A DNA stretch of 64,000 nt, taken from contig CM060850.1 of the NCBI GenBank assembly GCA_030737835.1, positions 4,098,015-4,162,014 on the forward strand, in the 5' to 3' direction. This DNA comes from Acorus gramineus. Lineage: Eukaryota > Streptophyta > Magnoliopsida > Acorales > Acoraceae. Of this stretch, positions 39,701 through 49,819 are shown piece after piece; the stretch's first letter is position 1, and every line of letters begins with the position of its first letter. Under the pieces are notes generated by a model. It had not been told where the DNA came from and made no database searches. It saw only the letters and a list, made by a program, of their open reading frames with translations. The translations under genes were made by a program, and so were the position numbers.

Positions 39701-42618
39701 AGCCAATCCATGGGTAGAGATCTCTTCTCTTGGAGTTCTCCTCCTCCCCTTGGGTATTTGTAACGGGGTTGTTGTTTTCTTTGATTTTTTGCTCAGGTTG
39801 AACTTTCCTTTGGGCTTTTGCCCTTTATTAATACAAGGGTAATCGCCTACCATTCCCATCAAAAAACATTTTTATCAAAGAAATATAAATGGAAGTATGA
39901 AGAAGTAATGAGGCTATGATAGATTGTTATAATAAGGCTATGGTGAGCAGAATCTATTTTGAATCAGGAAATGCAAGCTTAAACTTCATTCCTCATGTGA
40001 TTTGGAACTGTACCCCAGTTGATTTCATTTTATGAAGTAAGGTGGTACTGTTCCTACCTTTTCCTAAAAAATATTTATGGAATTTAGGTTTGCATCAGAC
40101 ATTTAGTGAGGCTGAACCGTTCTCATTATGCTGACTTCCTATATCTATTTCACATCAGAATGAGTACTTCGCCTGATTATATGCTGTTTGCGTGACATAA
40201 TCTTATGGTTTCCCAATATAATTAGCATAGAATGTTTTGTTGATTCATTTTTTCTGTCATTTTATCTTCTATCTTGTCAAATGCCTGTCGCACATGCAAT
40301 TCACAGGCTGTCCCAACATATATTCCAAGATATACATAGCTCAATATATTTTCACTTTTTAATTGTGCATTAGTAATGCTACATTTTTTTATTTGTGAAT
40401 TGTGAGTGAAGTTCTGATTTTTTGTTTTTCTTGTCATCTCCATCTTTTTTATATACATTTTTTTACTTTTCCTGCATTTCCCAAATTAAAAAATACTACC
40501 AAACTTTCTGCCATATCACAAACTGTGTATGCCATAACATATTCCCCTTCCACACAAACAACATGTACCAATTTAACTACATTGATCATCTGCTCCTTTT
40601 GTTATGATCATTAGAGGTTGGGCATTTTATTGTAGTATTCCATAAGAATAAGAATCAACTATACGCCATAGTTGTCTGGGCGACGCGCCTAGGCGGTCCA
40701 GATGGACCTAGGCGACCGCCCGCCTAATAGCATGTTAATTAGGCGGGCGTCTGGGCCCGCCTACCCCCCTAAATCACGCCTAGCCCGCCCAATCCCTCGC
40801 CCAACCTCAAAAATAAAAGAAAAAAAAAACACAATTGAAATATTGAAATATCACCTTCCCTGCCGGCCAATAGTGTAGCGAATTTTTCTGGTCCCAAGTG
40901 AGTCTCTGTTGATTTTTTGTCTCCCTCTTATCTCTCCTCAAACTTTCTGAACTCTTATCTCATTCTCCCTCAATCTCTTCCCCCTTTTCTCCTTCTTTAA
41001 TGCCACTAGGGTTGGATTATATTAATTTTTTTGAAATGGACATGCACCAATAAATTACATCCATGTGTTCTTTATTTATAAATTGCATTCTTCATTTTAA
41101 GTAATATTCATAGAAAAATTAAAAAATCGATAAGCAGATAAATAACTTTAATATAATTACCAATTTAAATAATAAAATCTTAATTAAGCGCCGCCTAGGC
41201 ACGCCTAGGCGACTAGGCGGTTGGCCACCGCCTAGGCTCGCCTAGCCACCCAAACAACTATGCTATACGCCAATGGGTTCGGTTGGGTTAGTCCACCTTG
41301 CATACCTCGGGTTTGAACCTTACGCTAGCCAACTTGATCCCAACCGACTGGTGGGTCAAACTGGATATGCTGTATTCCAAGTGCTTGGGTGAGTCATGAC
41401 TGATTAAGTTGGTATGGGAATACAGAGGGAAAATACCAATATTTGAATCCAATTGAAATCTGAGCTGTTAATTTTATGTGATTTGGGCGAACCGAGTTTT
41501 GAGAAAGTCGGCTAGATCTCCTCTCCCCGTAAAGGAGGCCAAGGGATCAAATCATGGGGGCATCAATCTTAAAAAAAAAATTACATGATTTGGAAGCTGA
41601 AAACCTTAATTTCAAATCTTTCAAAGTTATGGATTGCTTTTGGTGCCAAATTTATGATCTCATCATTCAATCACTATTCCCTTAAAATTTGAAACTGCAC
41701 AAGTTTCGTGTAAAGTTTTGATTGCCTCGATTGGGTTCAAATATTTGCATCTGCTCCACATTTCATATATTACATATGGGTTTCACTCTTTGAATCATGC
41801 TCACTTTAGAAATTATTTATCAGAGCTATGCTTACCAACCTGGACTCCAGCCCTTATCTGGTCTTTGGCAGTCAGATTCTAGTTTGTTTTATGGATCAGG
41901 TCAAAAAATTTTAACAAGTCAAAGCAAATATATGGTTAGTTCGAAGTTGCGTTGGAAGTTTGTTAGACCCTGATTGGGTTAGACTGTTTTGTACATTTTG
42001 AACACTTTATTAACACGTATTTGCAAAAATTGAAAAGTGTATGACATCATCACAAGGCAATAATGCCATGAAGGATAATCAAAGTGAGGGCAACTTGAAT
42101 GGTCTGGCAAAAAGAAGGTGCAAAATTATCTTTTATTTTGTTGTGATTCCTTCTGCAATCTGCTGTAATTTTTACTGGTTATTATCGAGTCTTTAAATCA
42201 AAATACTACTTACTGGTTATTTTTTTTTATCATCGTTATTGAATATTTATGTCATGTTTTTAACGATCCAGTAATCAAAGCTAATCTTTTTTGCTTTCTC
42301 TTAAACAGAGGCCAGCTGATATCATTAACCGGAAGAAGATGTCCGCCATCTGGTTCCCGTACACTGCAATCGAGCGACTTTGGTGTCAGCTCGACCAGCT
42401 GAGAAGTTCCAATCATATGGTTGATCAATGTGATAAACTCAAAAAACTTTTACAGGACGCCTTGCTCAAACACTTGAAACAGGTAGGCACCTTTTCCCTT
42501 GACTTCAAAGCAGGTGGACTGTTGTTTTGTTTTTGTTATCTTTGGTTCTGAATCTTTCATATGTATTCAGATAAAGGTGGATTCAGATGATGCCGTATCT
42601 GCCGCACGTGGAGCATGA
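9046..42618 (+). CDS. NUP160: Nuclear pore complex protein NUP160 (SAR1 orthologue), 27 coding exons, 1485 aa
   Basis: Scaffold nucleoporin of the Y (Nup107-160) complex, needed for pore assembly and mRNA export; the Arabidopsis orthologue is SAR1/NUP160. Coding exons: 9046-9236, 10603-10735, 10832-11096, 12112-12172, 15881-16038, 19180-19265, 22198-22305, 22420-22517, 22639-22759, 23734-23916, 24013-24205, 24431-24999, 26243-26405, 28549-28820, 28920-29107, 34851-34921, 34997-35310, 35900-35968, 36086-36404, 36587-36706, 36852-36957, 37041-37112, 37264-37390, 38758-38865, 39147-39287, 42309-42482, 42571-42618. All phases agree, giving 4458 nt including the stop; plant orthologues have about 1500 residues. 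Landmarks are MEVPIVGSDAVRWIEV near the N-terminus, SLFRCLED, WKLHYYQWAMQ, FALAALEQVDE, KPNPYKLLYAFEMHR, YTEATNLLLEYI and IKVDSDDAVS at the end. A beta-propeller is expected over roughly residues 40-530 and an alpha-helical region after it. Uncertain points are the exon 7 acceptor (22129 is an in-frame alternative), the exon 17 acceptor (34982 is an in-frame alternative) and the GC donor at 16039. Start choice: the ATG at 9046 opens the conserved frame, and a second in-frame ATG lies eight codons on, at the conserved MEVP. Confidence 0.95.
9239..9250 (+). promoter_or_regulatory. Telo-box at the start of NUP160 intron 1
   Basis: AAACCCTAAAC begins right after the intron 1 donor. It is the same motif class as in the tubby-like gene leader, and its role is unproven. 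Confidence 0.35.
11280..11860 (-). mobile_element. Degenerate LINE 3' fragment in NUP160 intron 3
   Basis: Read on the minus strand, the block ends in an A-rich tail (T-run near 11300 on the plus strand). It contains text similar to the LINE C-terminal region at 20240-20440, for example the segment corresponding to TTGCTTCTATCCCCTTTGGATTT. No intact frame remains. The start point is approximate. Confidence 0.4.
12458..12955 (-). mobile_element. LINE 3' fragment in NUP160 intron 4
   Basis: On the minus strand, a 95-codon open piece (12917-12630) contains SQSFAPAELRKYGSFGLRG and GVTPILVNIWKS. These match the layout of the C-terminal region of the window's other L1-type LINEs, compare the pieces at 20240-20440 and 33540-33660. 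A T-run near 12460 is the poly(A) tail in this orientation. It is 5'-truncated. Confidence 0.55.
13541..13556. repeat. C16 homopolymer in NUP160 intron 4
   Basis: Sixteen consecutive cytosines in otherwise mixed AT-rich intron sequence. Confidence 0.9.
14099..14131. repeat. (CA)n microsatellite, about 16 units
   Basis: A perfect CA-dinucleotide run within NUP160 intron 4. Confidence 0.9.
14231..14304 (+). pseudogene. U6 snRNA fragment (retrocopy-like)
   Basis: GAGAAGATTAGCATGGCC at 14261-14278 is identical to the core of plant U6 snRNA. It is followed by a diverged CTCTGCTTAAGAATGATA that parallels the U6 continuation, and GTCCTC at 14241 resembles the U6 5' end. The 5' half is otherwise degraded. 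TTTTATACATTG occurs just before it (14219-14230) and again at 15125-15136, beyond the adjoining MITE, which looks like an insertion-site duplication. No functional U6 promoter (USE/TATA) is recognised. Confidence 0.65.
14305..15117. mobile_element. Mutator-type fold-back MITE in NUP160 intron 4
   Basis: The two ends are long inverted copies: the left arm contains TTTTTTGCATATATACC and AAAATGGTCC, and the right arm carries the reverse complements. Flanking 9-mers are CCCAAATTT (14296-14304) and TCCAAACTT (15118-15126), seven of nine identical, as expected of an aged Mutator-type 9-bp duplication. The interior has no transposase. Short open frames inside are not credible genes. Confidence 0.75.
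16482..18241 (+). mobile_element. Small non-autonomous LTR retrotransposon (TRIM-like) in NUP160 intron 5
   Basis: Two direct repeats of 251 and 256 bp (16482-16732 and 17986-18241) begin TGATGAAGAA / TAATGAAGAA and end GCATCA. They are followed or preceded by GCAAT (16477-16481) and GCACT (18242-18246), a 4-of-5 match for a 5-bp target duplication. A purine-rich CCAGAGGAG lies directly before the right LTR, consistent with a polypurine tract and plus orientation. The roughly 1.25-kb interior encodes no gag or pol and is dominated by CT- and GA-rich low-complexity sequence. Confidence 0.75.
17100..17530. repeat. Long GA-rich then CT-rich tract with G18 run
   Basis: About 230 bases of nearly pure purine (GGGAGAGAG-like) are followed by an 18-G run (17314-17331) and then about 190 bases of nearly pure pyrimidine. 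This strand asymmetry creates long overlapping open frames on both strands that are artefacts of low complexity. Confidence 0.85.
20017..21560 (-). mobile_element. 5'-truncated L1-type LINE in NUP160 intron 6
   Basis: Two open pieces on the minus strand match the C-terminal part of plant L1-type LINE ORF2. The first is 21033-20623, with MFPRLFEIS, VDLFVDLPHKLQELE, DSVLWRP and WGTQIPLKVKAFH. The second is 20562-20209, with TSEHLIVLYPVARQIW, a zf-RVT-like segment. Upstream, 21330-21040 gives WDVACKRKKDGGAGILNLDDL in another frame, the region just after the reverse transcriptase. T-runs at 20017-20032 are the poly(A) tail. Frameshifts and stops make it inactive. Confidence 0.8.
21704..21740. repeat. 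(TC)n(TA)n microsatellite
   Basis: A compound dinucleotide run within NUP160 intron 6. Confidence 0.85.
23101..23114. repeat. G14 homopolymer followed by GT/GC-rich simple sequence
   Basis: Fourteen guanines in NUP160 intron 9, followed by a TGCACGTGTG-like simple sequence to about 23165. Confidence 0.9.
23436..23532 (+). mobile_element. SINE, 97 bp, in NUP160 intron 9
   Basis: A tRNA-like A box (GATTAGTTGGTTAAGACC), a B-box-like GGGATATCAAACC and an A10 tail lie between perfect 12-bp direct repeats GATCATTTTCTG at 23424-23435 and 23533-23544. The same body structure recurs at 41487 and 59213, so this is a repeated short SINE family. Confidence 0.8.
25127..25298. repeat. Three tandem copies of a 57-bp unit in NUP160 intron 12
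   Basis: Copies begin TTCAACTTAAACTATAAGTT at 25127, 25184 and 25241. They differ at only a few positions, so the duplication is recent. A short in-frame open stretch (25145 on) simply reflects the repeat. Confidence 0.9.
26406..28548. other. NUP160 intron 13, no further gene seen
   Basis: A 2.1-kb intron with C/T-rich stretches around 26940-27200 that open two overlapping meaningless frames. No recognised mobile element or RNA. Confidence 0.5.
30985..31260 (-). repeat. Degenerate tandem repeats inside the LTR element
   Basis: Units containing CTTCAATC, TCATCAAAGAT and GGTGGAAG recur about every 30-60 bases. On the minus strand they encode repeated LPPIFDEEIEE-type motifs. Confidence 0.7.
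31624..31638. repeat. G15 homopolymer inside the LTR element
   Basis: Fifteen guanines between the primer-binding site and the gag-like start, with T-runs nearby. Confidence 0.9.
35660..35880 (-). mobile_element. Possible LINE 3'-end scrap in NUP160 intron 17
   Basis: A T-run near 35685 followed by GAGAAGGTAGAAATTGTATTACGATTT resembles the 3' ends of the window's LINEs in reverse orientation. No coding remnant is visible. Confidence 0.3.
37391..38757. other. NUP160 intron 23, nothing recognised
   Basis: A 1.4-kb AT-rich intron with no repeat, RNA or coding signal that I can support. Confidence 0.5.
39570..39870 (+). mobile_element. LINE 3'-end fragment in NUP160 intron 25
   Basis: TTGGGCTTTTGCCCTTTATTAATACAAGGGTAAT followed by GCCTACCATTCCC and an A-run at about 39862 parallels the 3' terminus of the LINE at 20017-21560. 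The fragment is non-coding, and its 5' limit is approximate. Confidence 0.45.
40667..41262. mobile_element. hAT-type MITE in NUP160 intron 25
   Basis: Ends are CATAGTTGT and ACAACTATG, with long imperfect inverted arms full of GCCTAGGCG-type words. Both flanks carry CTATACGC (40659-40666 and 41263-41270), an exact 8-bp duplication as made by hAT transposases. The 596-bp interior has no transposase. The GC-rich arms contrast with the AT-rich middle. Confidence 0.88.
41487..41580 (+). mobile_element. SINE, 94 bp, in NUP160 intron 25
   Basis: It shares the GGCTAGATCTCC / GGAGGCCAAGGGATCAAAT layout with the SINE at 23436 and ends in A10. It lies between TTATGTGATTTGG (41474-41486) and TTACATGATTTGG (41581-41593), 11 of 13 identical. 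Confidence 0.7.
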
Positions 42619-43257
42619 GAGGAACAATCACCACAAACGCAAAATCTACAGTCATGTATGTTCTTGATCTCAATTAAGGCCTTGGATTTATTTAAGCATC
42701 ATTGTTGACAAAAATAGTATCATCAATCGAACATCAGTTTCTCCGCAATTACATAACATTCAATGCCTTGTAGATATTTTGAAATCCCTAACCGCATAAT
42801 TAACCACGTGGAATTCAAACCTTCAAGCATGAAATGTATATTTTCATTAAAAAAAAACAAGTATATATTCCATATTTTATCTAACAAAACATATGGTCAA
42901 TGAAATGGAACTGAATATAATAGCCAACTGATCATTGTTTCAAATATTGATCGATCATGATTTTTTTGAGTAAATTGCTAAATATCGATCATACGTCGAG
43001 GATTTAGTGAAAATTGAGCTTTGAGAAATTGAATTTCTCATCATTTTCTCCTGATAAATTGATGTTTTTTTTTATTTTGGGTTTGACAACAACATGCCCT
43101 TTGATGCCAATGTTTAAATAAATGAATCACATTTACAAAGCAATGATAATGAAATTTTAATTAAATTCATGAAAAGAAGAGGTTTCCAATGCTTTATAGT
43201 TGTAATAATGAAATTTCATATATAGCATATAATAATTTAGAAACAACATATTTTAAA

Positions 43258-44063
43258 GGGTTAATTGTCTAAATACCCCAGCAGCCAACCCCCAATTATT
43301 CTTGTGCCCTCACCTTTTGAAAACTTTTCTGTACCCCTGTAGCAGACACCTATTTTTTTTCTACTCATCCTTTTAATTCTCCCAGCCCCATAAAATCGTC
43401 ATTTTTTCTCTATAAGTGTATATATGTTTTCTATAACTTTCATAACACAAAATGTAATTTCTGTAAATATTATTTGTTAGTGCATTATTAAGCATGTCCT
43501 ATAAAAAGATTAATTTGCAAAACACTAGAGAAACATACGTTAATGCATCTGAAAATATTTATCACAATAAATATACATCGAAGCACTTGAATTCATCGAA
43601 TGTTTGCATTCCGATGCTCTTTTCTTACCCTAATGAGTTGAGATGTATTTTCTTTGATCATCTTCATGTCATTTTGGTTGAAATTGAATACACTGTTACA
43701 ACAGCAAACGTACATCATTACGAAGAAAGCGCATTTCAAACTATATTAGAGATACACAAATTGGTTAAACACTCAAATAAATCAAACACCAACAAGTATG
43801 TACTTCATGACAATATAAGAACCACATATATGTTAATGTTATACATTAATGTATGTTTTTTTAGTGTTTTGCAAGTTATCATTTTTACATGACATAATAA
43901 TGCATTGACATATAATGTTTATAGAAATTACATTTTGTGTTCTTCAGGTAAACATATATGCACTTACAGGGGAACTGCGATTTTATGGGGCTAGGGGAAT
44001 TAAAGGAATGAGGGTAGAAAAAAAAATTAGGTGTTCCTGCATGAGTATTTGTGCAATTCACCC
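43258..44063. mobile_element. Mutator-type fold-back MITE, 806 bp
   Basis: It is flanked by identical 9-mers TATTTTAAA (43249-43257 and 44064-44072). The arms start GGGTTAATTG and end CAATTCACCC. Longer inverted matches include AGCCCCATAAAATCG on the left and its reverse complement on the right. An internal 132-codon open frame (43494-43892) has no recognisable similarity and is probably fortuitous. Confidence 0.85.
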
Positions 44064-45916
44064 TATTTTAAAACGTCATGAAAAGGTAAGGTTTCTTAAG
44101 TTATTTGCAAAACAATTAAGCTAAATTTGAAAGTGTTGGGCTATTGGCATTAGATCTCTCATGTGTTGAAATTTGAAATGCACTGTATATTATATTACTT
44201 CATAAATAAAAACTCTAACACACTATTTATGGAATCATTGATTTAAAATAATTATTATCTTATAAATGAGATTTCATTATACATTTATGCTCCCCTATTT
44301 TTTTTTTATTCATATCTCTGATTTCCTAAAAATATAAATACCTCCACAATTTCATTTGCACCAAAACAACTCAATAAAAAATACTCATCCATAAATATGT
44401 ATATTACTTTTTTCCTTTTTTTTTCATTTCTTTGTCGTTTTCTTTTTTTTCTCCTTTTTTTTTTATTACCCAACGAAAAAATAATCAAAATCGATATATT
44501 GATTTGGACTTTTTTCAAAGTATCTATAAAATCGATATTTTAAACATCGCAACTGATAGCCATGATGTGAGACGTGGTTCAGAAAGTAGAGTATGCATGT
44601 GAAAACTATGCAAGGATTCCAAAATCATATCATGTCTACTCAACATACCATATTTTGCTTCTCCAATCTAGATTAATGTTGTAGGGGATCCCAAAAGTCT
44701 CCCCTCAATCCCTCATCACAGGCATATTCAGATAAGGGTATCCTGGAAAATCACAAGTGCCAGGACATCCACATCAGCCACCACTCAAGCCAGACTCCCC
44801 TATCCATAATTTATGCTAATGTTCTATTGCAATCATAACTTTAGAGTACATGCTAGTTATGCAATGTCCACTCATTTTTACACAGTGGTTAATTTTACAG
44901 GTTTATTGATTCCATATTTGTACTTGTATTTACAAATAAAAAAAAAATGAATGTCAATACAGCATCCACTCTGTTTGCAACCCTAAATTTTGAGTGAAAA
45001 TTTAATATTAGGGGGAAACTTCATTGTTGTTTTAAAATGTTTGTGAGACTGTCAGGGGGACAAACAGGAATTAGTGCTTTTAGAATGTGTGATAATTTGT
45101 CTCCCCTCTATAATTAGCATGTGACCTCTCTTTCATACCATACAGTATTCATACTGTCACTATTAAATCGTTTCTGTTTTGTATTTGTTTTTAATGTGTA
45201 TATTTAGATGCGTGAAAAAAATGTAAATTAGAATGATTCATGTAATTAAGTGTATTATAAAATTATACACTTGCTAACCTAGCATGCAGACTAAACATAC
45301 GAATTATTCATAAAGGTTAATTTTCATAAACCAATTGTCAAACTTATTTTTCTTTTGCAAAATCAATTTTTAGATGAAACTGACAATTTTCTAACTTTTT
45401 CAAATTTTGTTTTTATGTTTTAAAAAGTCAACAAAACATTTTTTTTTATGAGAAAGCTAGTTGAGAGTTGCTTTTTCATTATCAATTATACTAATCAATG
45501 TAGACCACAAATTATTTTTGAAAATTGGGAAGAATGCTCAACATGCATTTTCATGAAAGTTGATTTGGTTTCTAACACATGAAAATCAAAATCTGAAATC
45601 TAAAATTAAAATTTAATAAATTTTATAGGAATAAAATCAGTTATGGGAAAATGATGCGTCTAGCTTCCATTTATAATCCACACCATGTTTTTTTTTTTAA
45701 ATCATACACTATCATATTAAAATGCATGTTATATGAAATGAAGTGTATATTGAGATATACTCATGTATTTCCATAAACTACGATAGAGCCTTATATATTA
45801 TGATAGCACAATATATGTTATGCTGTCATGGTGTATAGGGCTATAAAATGGGTTACAAAACGGACTAATAAGTGTATCCACTCTCATTATTTTGTGAGAC
45901 CCCATATTTTATTTTA

Positions 45917-46372
45917 GGGATTTTTAATTTTAAGTCCATGTAAACATGCCTATTTAGGGATTGGTCCCTCACTTCTTGATATTTCTTTTTTAATCCCCAT
46001 ATTCAACCGTCTATTTGGTTTTTAGTCCCTCCGTCAAACGTCCGTCCATACACCGTTAATTTGTGAAATGTGATTTTATTTTTAGTCCTTATAAACTATA
46101 TTATTTAGTGATATGTCCCTGTAAACTATGTTATTTAGTGATTGATCCCTGTAAAATATGAAGAAGGGAGAGACTAATCACTAAATAACATAGTTTACAG
46201 GGACTTAAAAATAAATCATATTTCACAAATTAACGGTGTATGAACGGACGTTTGACGGAGGGACAAAAAACAAAATAGGCGGTTGAATATGGAGACTAAA
46301 AAAGAAATATCAAGAAGTGAGGGACCAATCCCTAAATATGCATGTTTACAGGGACTTAAAAATAAAAATCCC
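45917..46372. mobile_element. Mutator-type fold-back MITE, 456 bp
   Basis: Nearly the whole element is a hairpin: GGGATTTTTA at the left and AAAAATCCC at the right, with arms of about 220 bp repeating words such as GGGATTGGTCCCTCACTTCT and ACGTTTGACGG in reverse complement. TTTATTTTA flanks both ends (45908-45916 and 46373-46381), an exact 9-bp duplication. Confidence 0.88.
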
Positions 46373-47346
46373 TTTATTTTATGGGGCATGTCCATGGCAA
46401 ACAAGTGGAACCTTGTGTCCTGTCACAATGGGATGTAAAATGATCAACTGTGTGGGACAAAAGGGGCTTTTTAAGGGGCCAATTTTATAAAAATGGGAGT
46501 CATACTTCCTGTTGTGTAGCTTTCACGTGACGGTTGTCCTCCAGAAGAACATGGGATGCCAAATAAGGATACATTAGGCAAAGTGGTCCATGCCATCACT
46601 ATTTCTTTTTAATAAAAAGATGGAAGAGAGATGTCTGCTAATCATCAACTTAAAAAAAAAAATCTTACATGTATTTCTCATATATTTTGATTTTATAAAA
46701 TAGTAAATTTTGTTTAATGATATATATATTTTGATAAAAAGTGTATATTGCTCTATTTTGAATTGCATGAAGTAATTTTTAACGAATGTAAAAAATTAAC
46801 GAGGTATATATTTCATTTAAGAAGGTATGTGTCTTATTGGATGGTTAACAAGATATATGAAACTATATTTAAAACTGTTAAAATGATTGTGTGTAATAAC
46901 GCCCATAAAAAAAAAGTAGCATGAAAAACACAAATGTGCCTTAGGCACAAGAAGTATCTCTTTTTTTTGTATATGAGTTCTCACACAATACAATTAATAT
47001 ATATTTTTTATTTAATAAAACATAATTTTTTACATTTATGTAGTTCACATGTATATTTTTTTATGTTTTGTTGCATAAACTATATATTTTTATTCATTTA
47101 TTTGTATACATTTAAAAAAGGTTTCCACCTGATTATACGACAATTGTCTGTAATATTTTTTTATATTTTATAAATTTTTATATAAAGAAAGATCATTCTC
47201 TTTCTATGATCAAAGGAACAACATAACTTGTGATTGAGTTCTCTCTCTTATTTATCCCCTTATCCAAATTTTGGACCAATTGTATCTCTTTTTTAATTAT
47301 AAAAGGTCTATTATTTTTATAAAAAAAGACTTGTTATAAAATTAAA

Positions 47347-47848
47347 GGGATAAATCCAAATAACCCCCTATGAACTGCATGAAATCCATGTAACCCCCTG
47401 ATTTTTTTCTAAAATCCATATAACCCCATGAAAACATTTATGTAAATCCAAATAACCCCTTAAATTTTCATTGAGATGTTTGGATTATTTTGTGAATATT
47501 TTATCTGATTAACTCTAGTTGAAAACATAGTATACAAAAAACTCTCTATAACGTGTTCAAAATGTGAAAATCCTCTGTAAATGATAATTATACACCTTTG
47601 AATAGAGTTTCATAATTTATTCAGAATGATAAAATTGTTATGTACATAAGATTTTTTACATTTTAACAAATCATAGGAGATTTTTTGTATACTGTGTTTT
47701 CAATCAGAGTTAACATAACAGAATATTCAAATAATATTCTTCATTTATCAATGAAAATTTAACTTAGAAAATTATAATAACTTTAAAAAAAATAAGAGGA
47801 TTATATGAATTTTAAATAGTTTACCGGGGCCTTACATGGATTTTTCTC
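47347..47848. mobile_element. Mutator-type fold-back MITE, 502 bp (family A copy 1)
   Basis: Exact flanking 9-mers AAAATTAAA lie at 47338-47346 and 47849-47857. The arms carry AAATCCAAATAACCCCC-like and GGATTATATGAATTTTAAAT-like words in opposite orientation. The same family recurs 460 bp downstream. Confidence 0.82.
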
Positions 47849-48307
47849 AAAATTAAAATATATTGTAATCTGATAACAGTCTTGCATGCAATACTCATGT
47901 TTTTTTTTTTTCAGTGTTAGGTGATGTTTTTTAAATAAATTAAATTAAAAATCATGTACGCGTTGCTTTTCCTAAATTTTAAAGTTGTTGTGTTTTCAAA
48001 AACAGTAGATTCCCTACAGAAGTTGTGGATCTCCAAAAAAAAAATCTTTAAATTCTTGAATGTGACTTTTTATTGGATATGCCATGCTCTTCTGATGCGC
48101 ATCGACGTAAGCTCGTATTCCGTACCAAACACAGCCGTCATTGACAGCCTCACCCCGCCCGTCACGAGTCACGACTTGTTTGTTCGGGTCACTTGTTGCG
48201 GCTATTTGTATAACCACGTTATTATATGTCACTCAAACCTCACATAACGTGACACGTTGTGCATGTCACGTTCACAATCACTGCAGGGGATAAACAAAAA
48301 AAATTAA

Positions 48308-49819
48308 GAGAAAAATTTAAATAACCCCCTATAAATCTATAAATCCATATGAACTTTTGATTTTTCTTAAAATTCATATAACTTTTTAAAAATATCTATG
48401 TAACAACTGAATTAAATTTTTATTGACAGGGGATGATTATTATGTAAATATTTTATTTGATTAATTTTGATTAAAAATATAATATATTTAAAACCTTCTA
48501 TAATTTGTTAAAGATGTGAAAAAATTTGTGTAAATGATAATTTTACCCCTCCAGATAGATTATAAAATCTCATCCGTATGGATAAAATTGTCATTTAGAT
48601 AGGATTTTCATACTTTTAACACATTGTAGAGGGTTTTTGGTATACTATGTTTTCAGTTAGAGTTAACCTGACATAATATTTGCAGAATAATCATAATCTG
48701 ACAGCAAATATTTAGTTTAAGGGACTATTTAGATTTACATAGGTGTTTTCAAAGTAGGGGTGTAATTCGGGCGGGTTGGGTCGGATTGAAGGTTTGTCCA
48801 AACCCAACCCATGATGCATAGAACTCAACTCGAACCCGAGCCCGAACCCTACCTCAACCCGCGGGTTCAGGTCAGGTTCTGGTTGAGCCCGGGCTCAGAT
48901 TTAACCCTTAAAAAATAAAACATGTTACAAACATAATCATTAATCAAGTCTACTAATAATTAAAACACATCATCTTGATGTTCTTCACCACATAAAAACA
49001 AACAAAAAAAATCCACAAAAAAAAGTAGAAATAATGTTATTCAATGTTTCAAAACTTCATAATATACCTACAAAACACGAGAAGAGAACAATATGGTTAA
49101 ATTAAATATAATCAATAAAAAAATATCATTACAACAACCTATAAATTATAAAGGAAAAAAAACCTAGTTCTATGAATCCCAAATCAATATCTCAACAAAT
49201 TAAGAGATACCCAAAAACATGACAACATTACCCAAAAACATTTAGAAAACAAATGGAATGGCCTCTGTTTTTGTGATGACAGTTAGGCGGCGAAGGTGAT
49301 GGTCTGATGGACGGTCAATCGGCAAGGGTCGGTGATTTTGTGTTGTGTTGTGAGGAGATCAGGAGATTTTTTATTTATTTTTGGGTGTGTTTGAATGTTT
49401 GATTTGTGATTGCAAGGGCTATGAGACGAATAAAGAGAGAGACTACGAGAGAGTCACTTAGGGTTAGGAGAACATGTGTAAATGTTAATGAATGGTTGTG
49501 ATGTTCTTTTATCATTGGAGTGCAAGCTCAACCAAAACCAATAAACATACATATTTGGCCTTCGGGTTCGGGTTCAACCTGACCAATCCGAACCCCTAAC
49601 CCGAACCCGACCCGAACTGGGTTCGGGTTATCTCGGGTTTGGGTCAAGTTGAACCCGACTGAAAAATACCCCAGCTCAAATCCGCCCAGGAGTCGGGTTT
49701 GGTCGGATTCAACCCGTCCAAGTTGTACCCCTGTTTCAAAGGGTTATATGGACTTTAGAAAAAGTAAGAGGGTTATATAGATTTCAGACAGTTTATAGGG
49801 GGTTATATGGATTTTTTCC
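48308..49819. mobile_element. Mutator-type fold-back MITE (family A copy 2), split by a hAT element
   Basis: Flanked by AAAAATTAA (48299-48307 and 49820-49828), an exact 9-bp duplication. The left arm reads TTTAAATAACCCCCTATAAAT, and the right arm has TATAGGGGGTTATATGGAT. Removing the inserted hAT element and one copy of its duplication leaves about 525 bp, close to the 502-bp relative at 47347. Confidence 0.83.
48755..49733. mobile_element. Non-autonomous hAT element nested in a fold-back MITE, 979 bp
   Basis: Ends TAGGGGTGTAA and TTGTACCCCTG, with arms rich in CGGGTTCGGG / CCCGAACCCG words. TTTCAAAG flanks it exactly on both sides (48747-48754 and 49734-49741). No transposase is present. 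Confidence 0.88.

Noticed and set aside
43494..43892. 132-codon open frame
   Set aside because: It lies wholly inside a fold-back MITE with exact 9-bp duplications and has no similarity to transposases.
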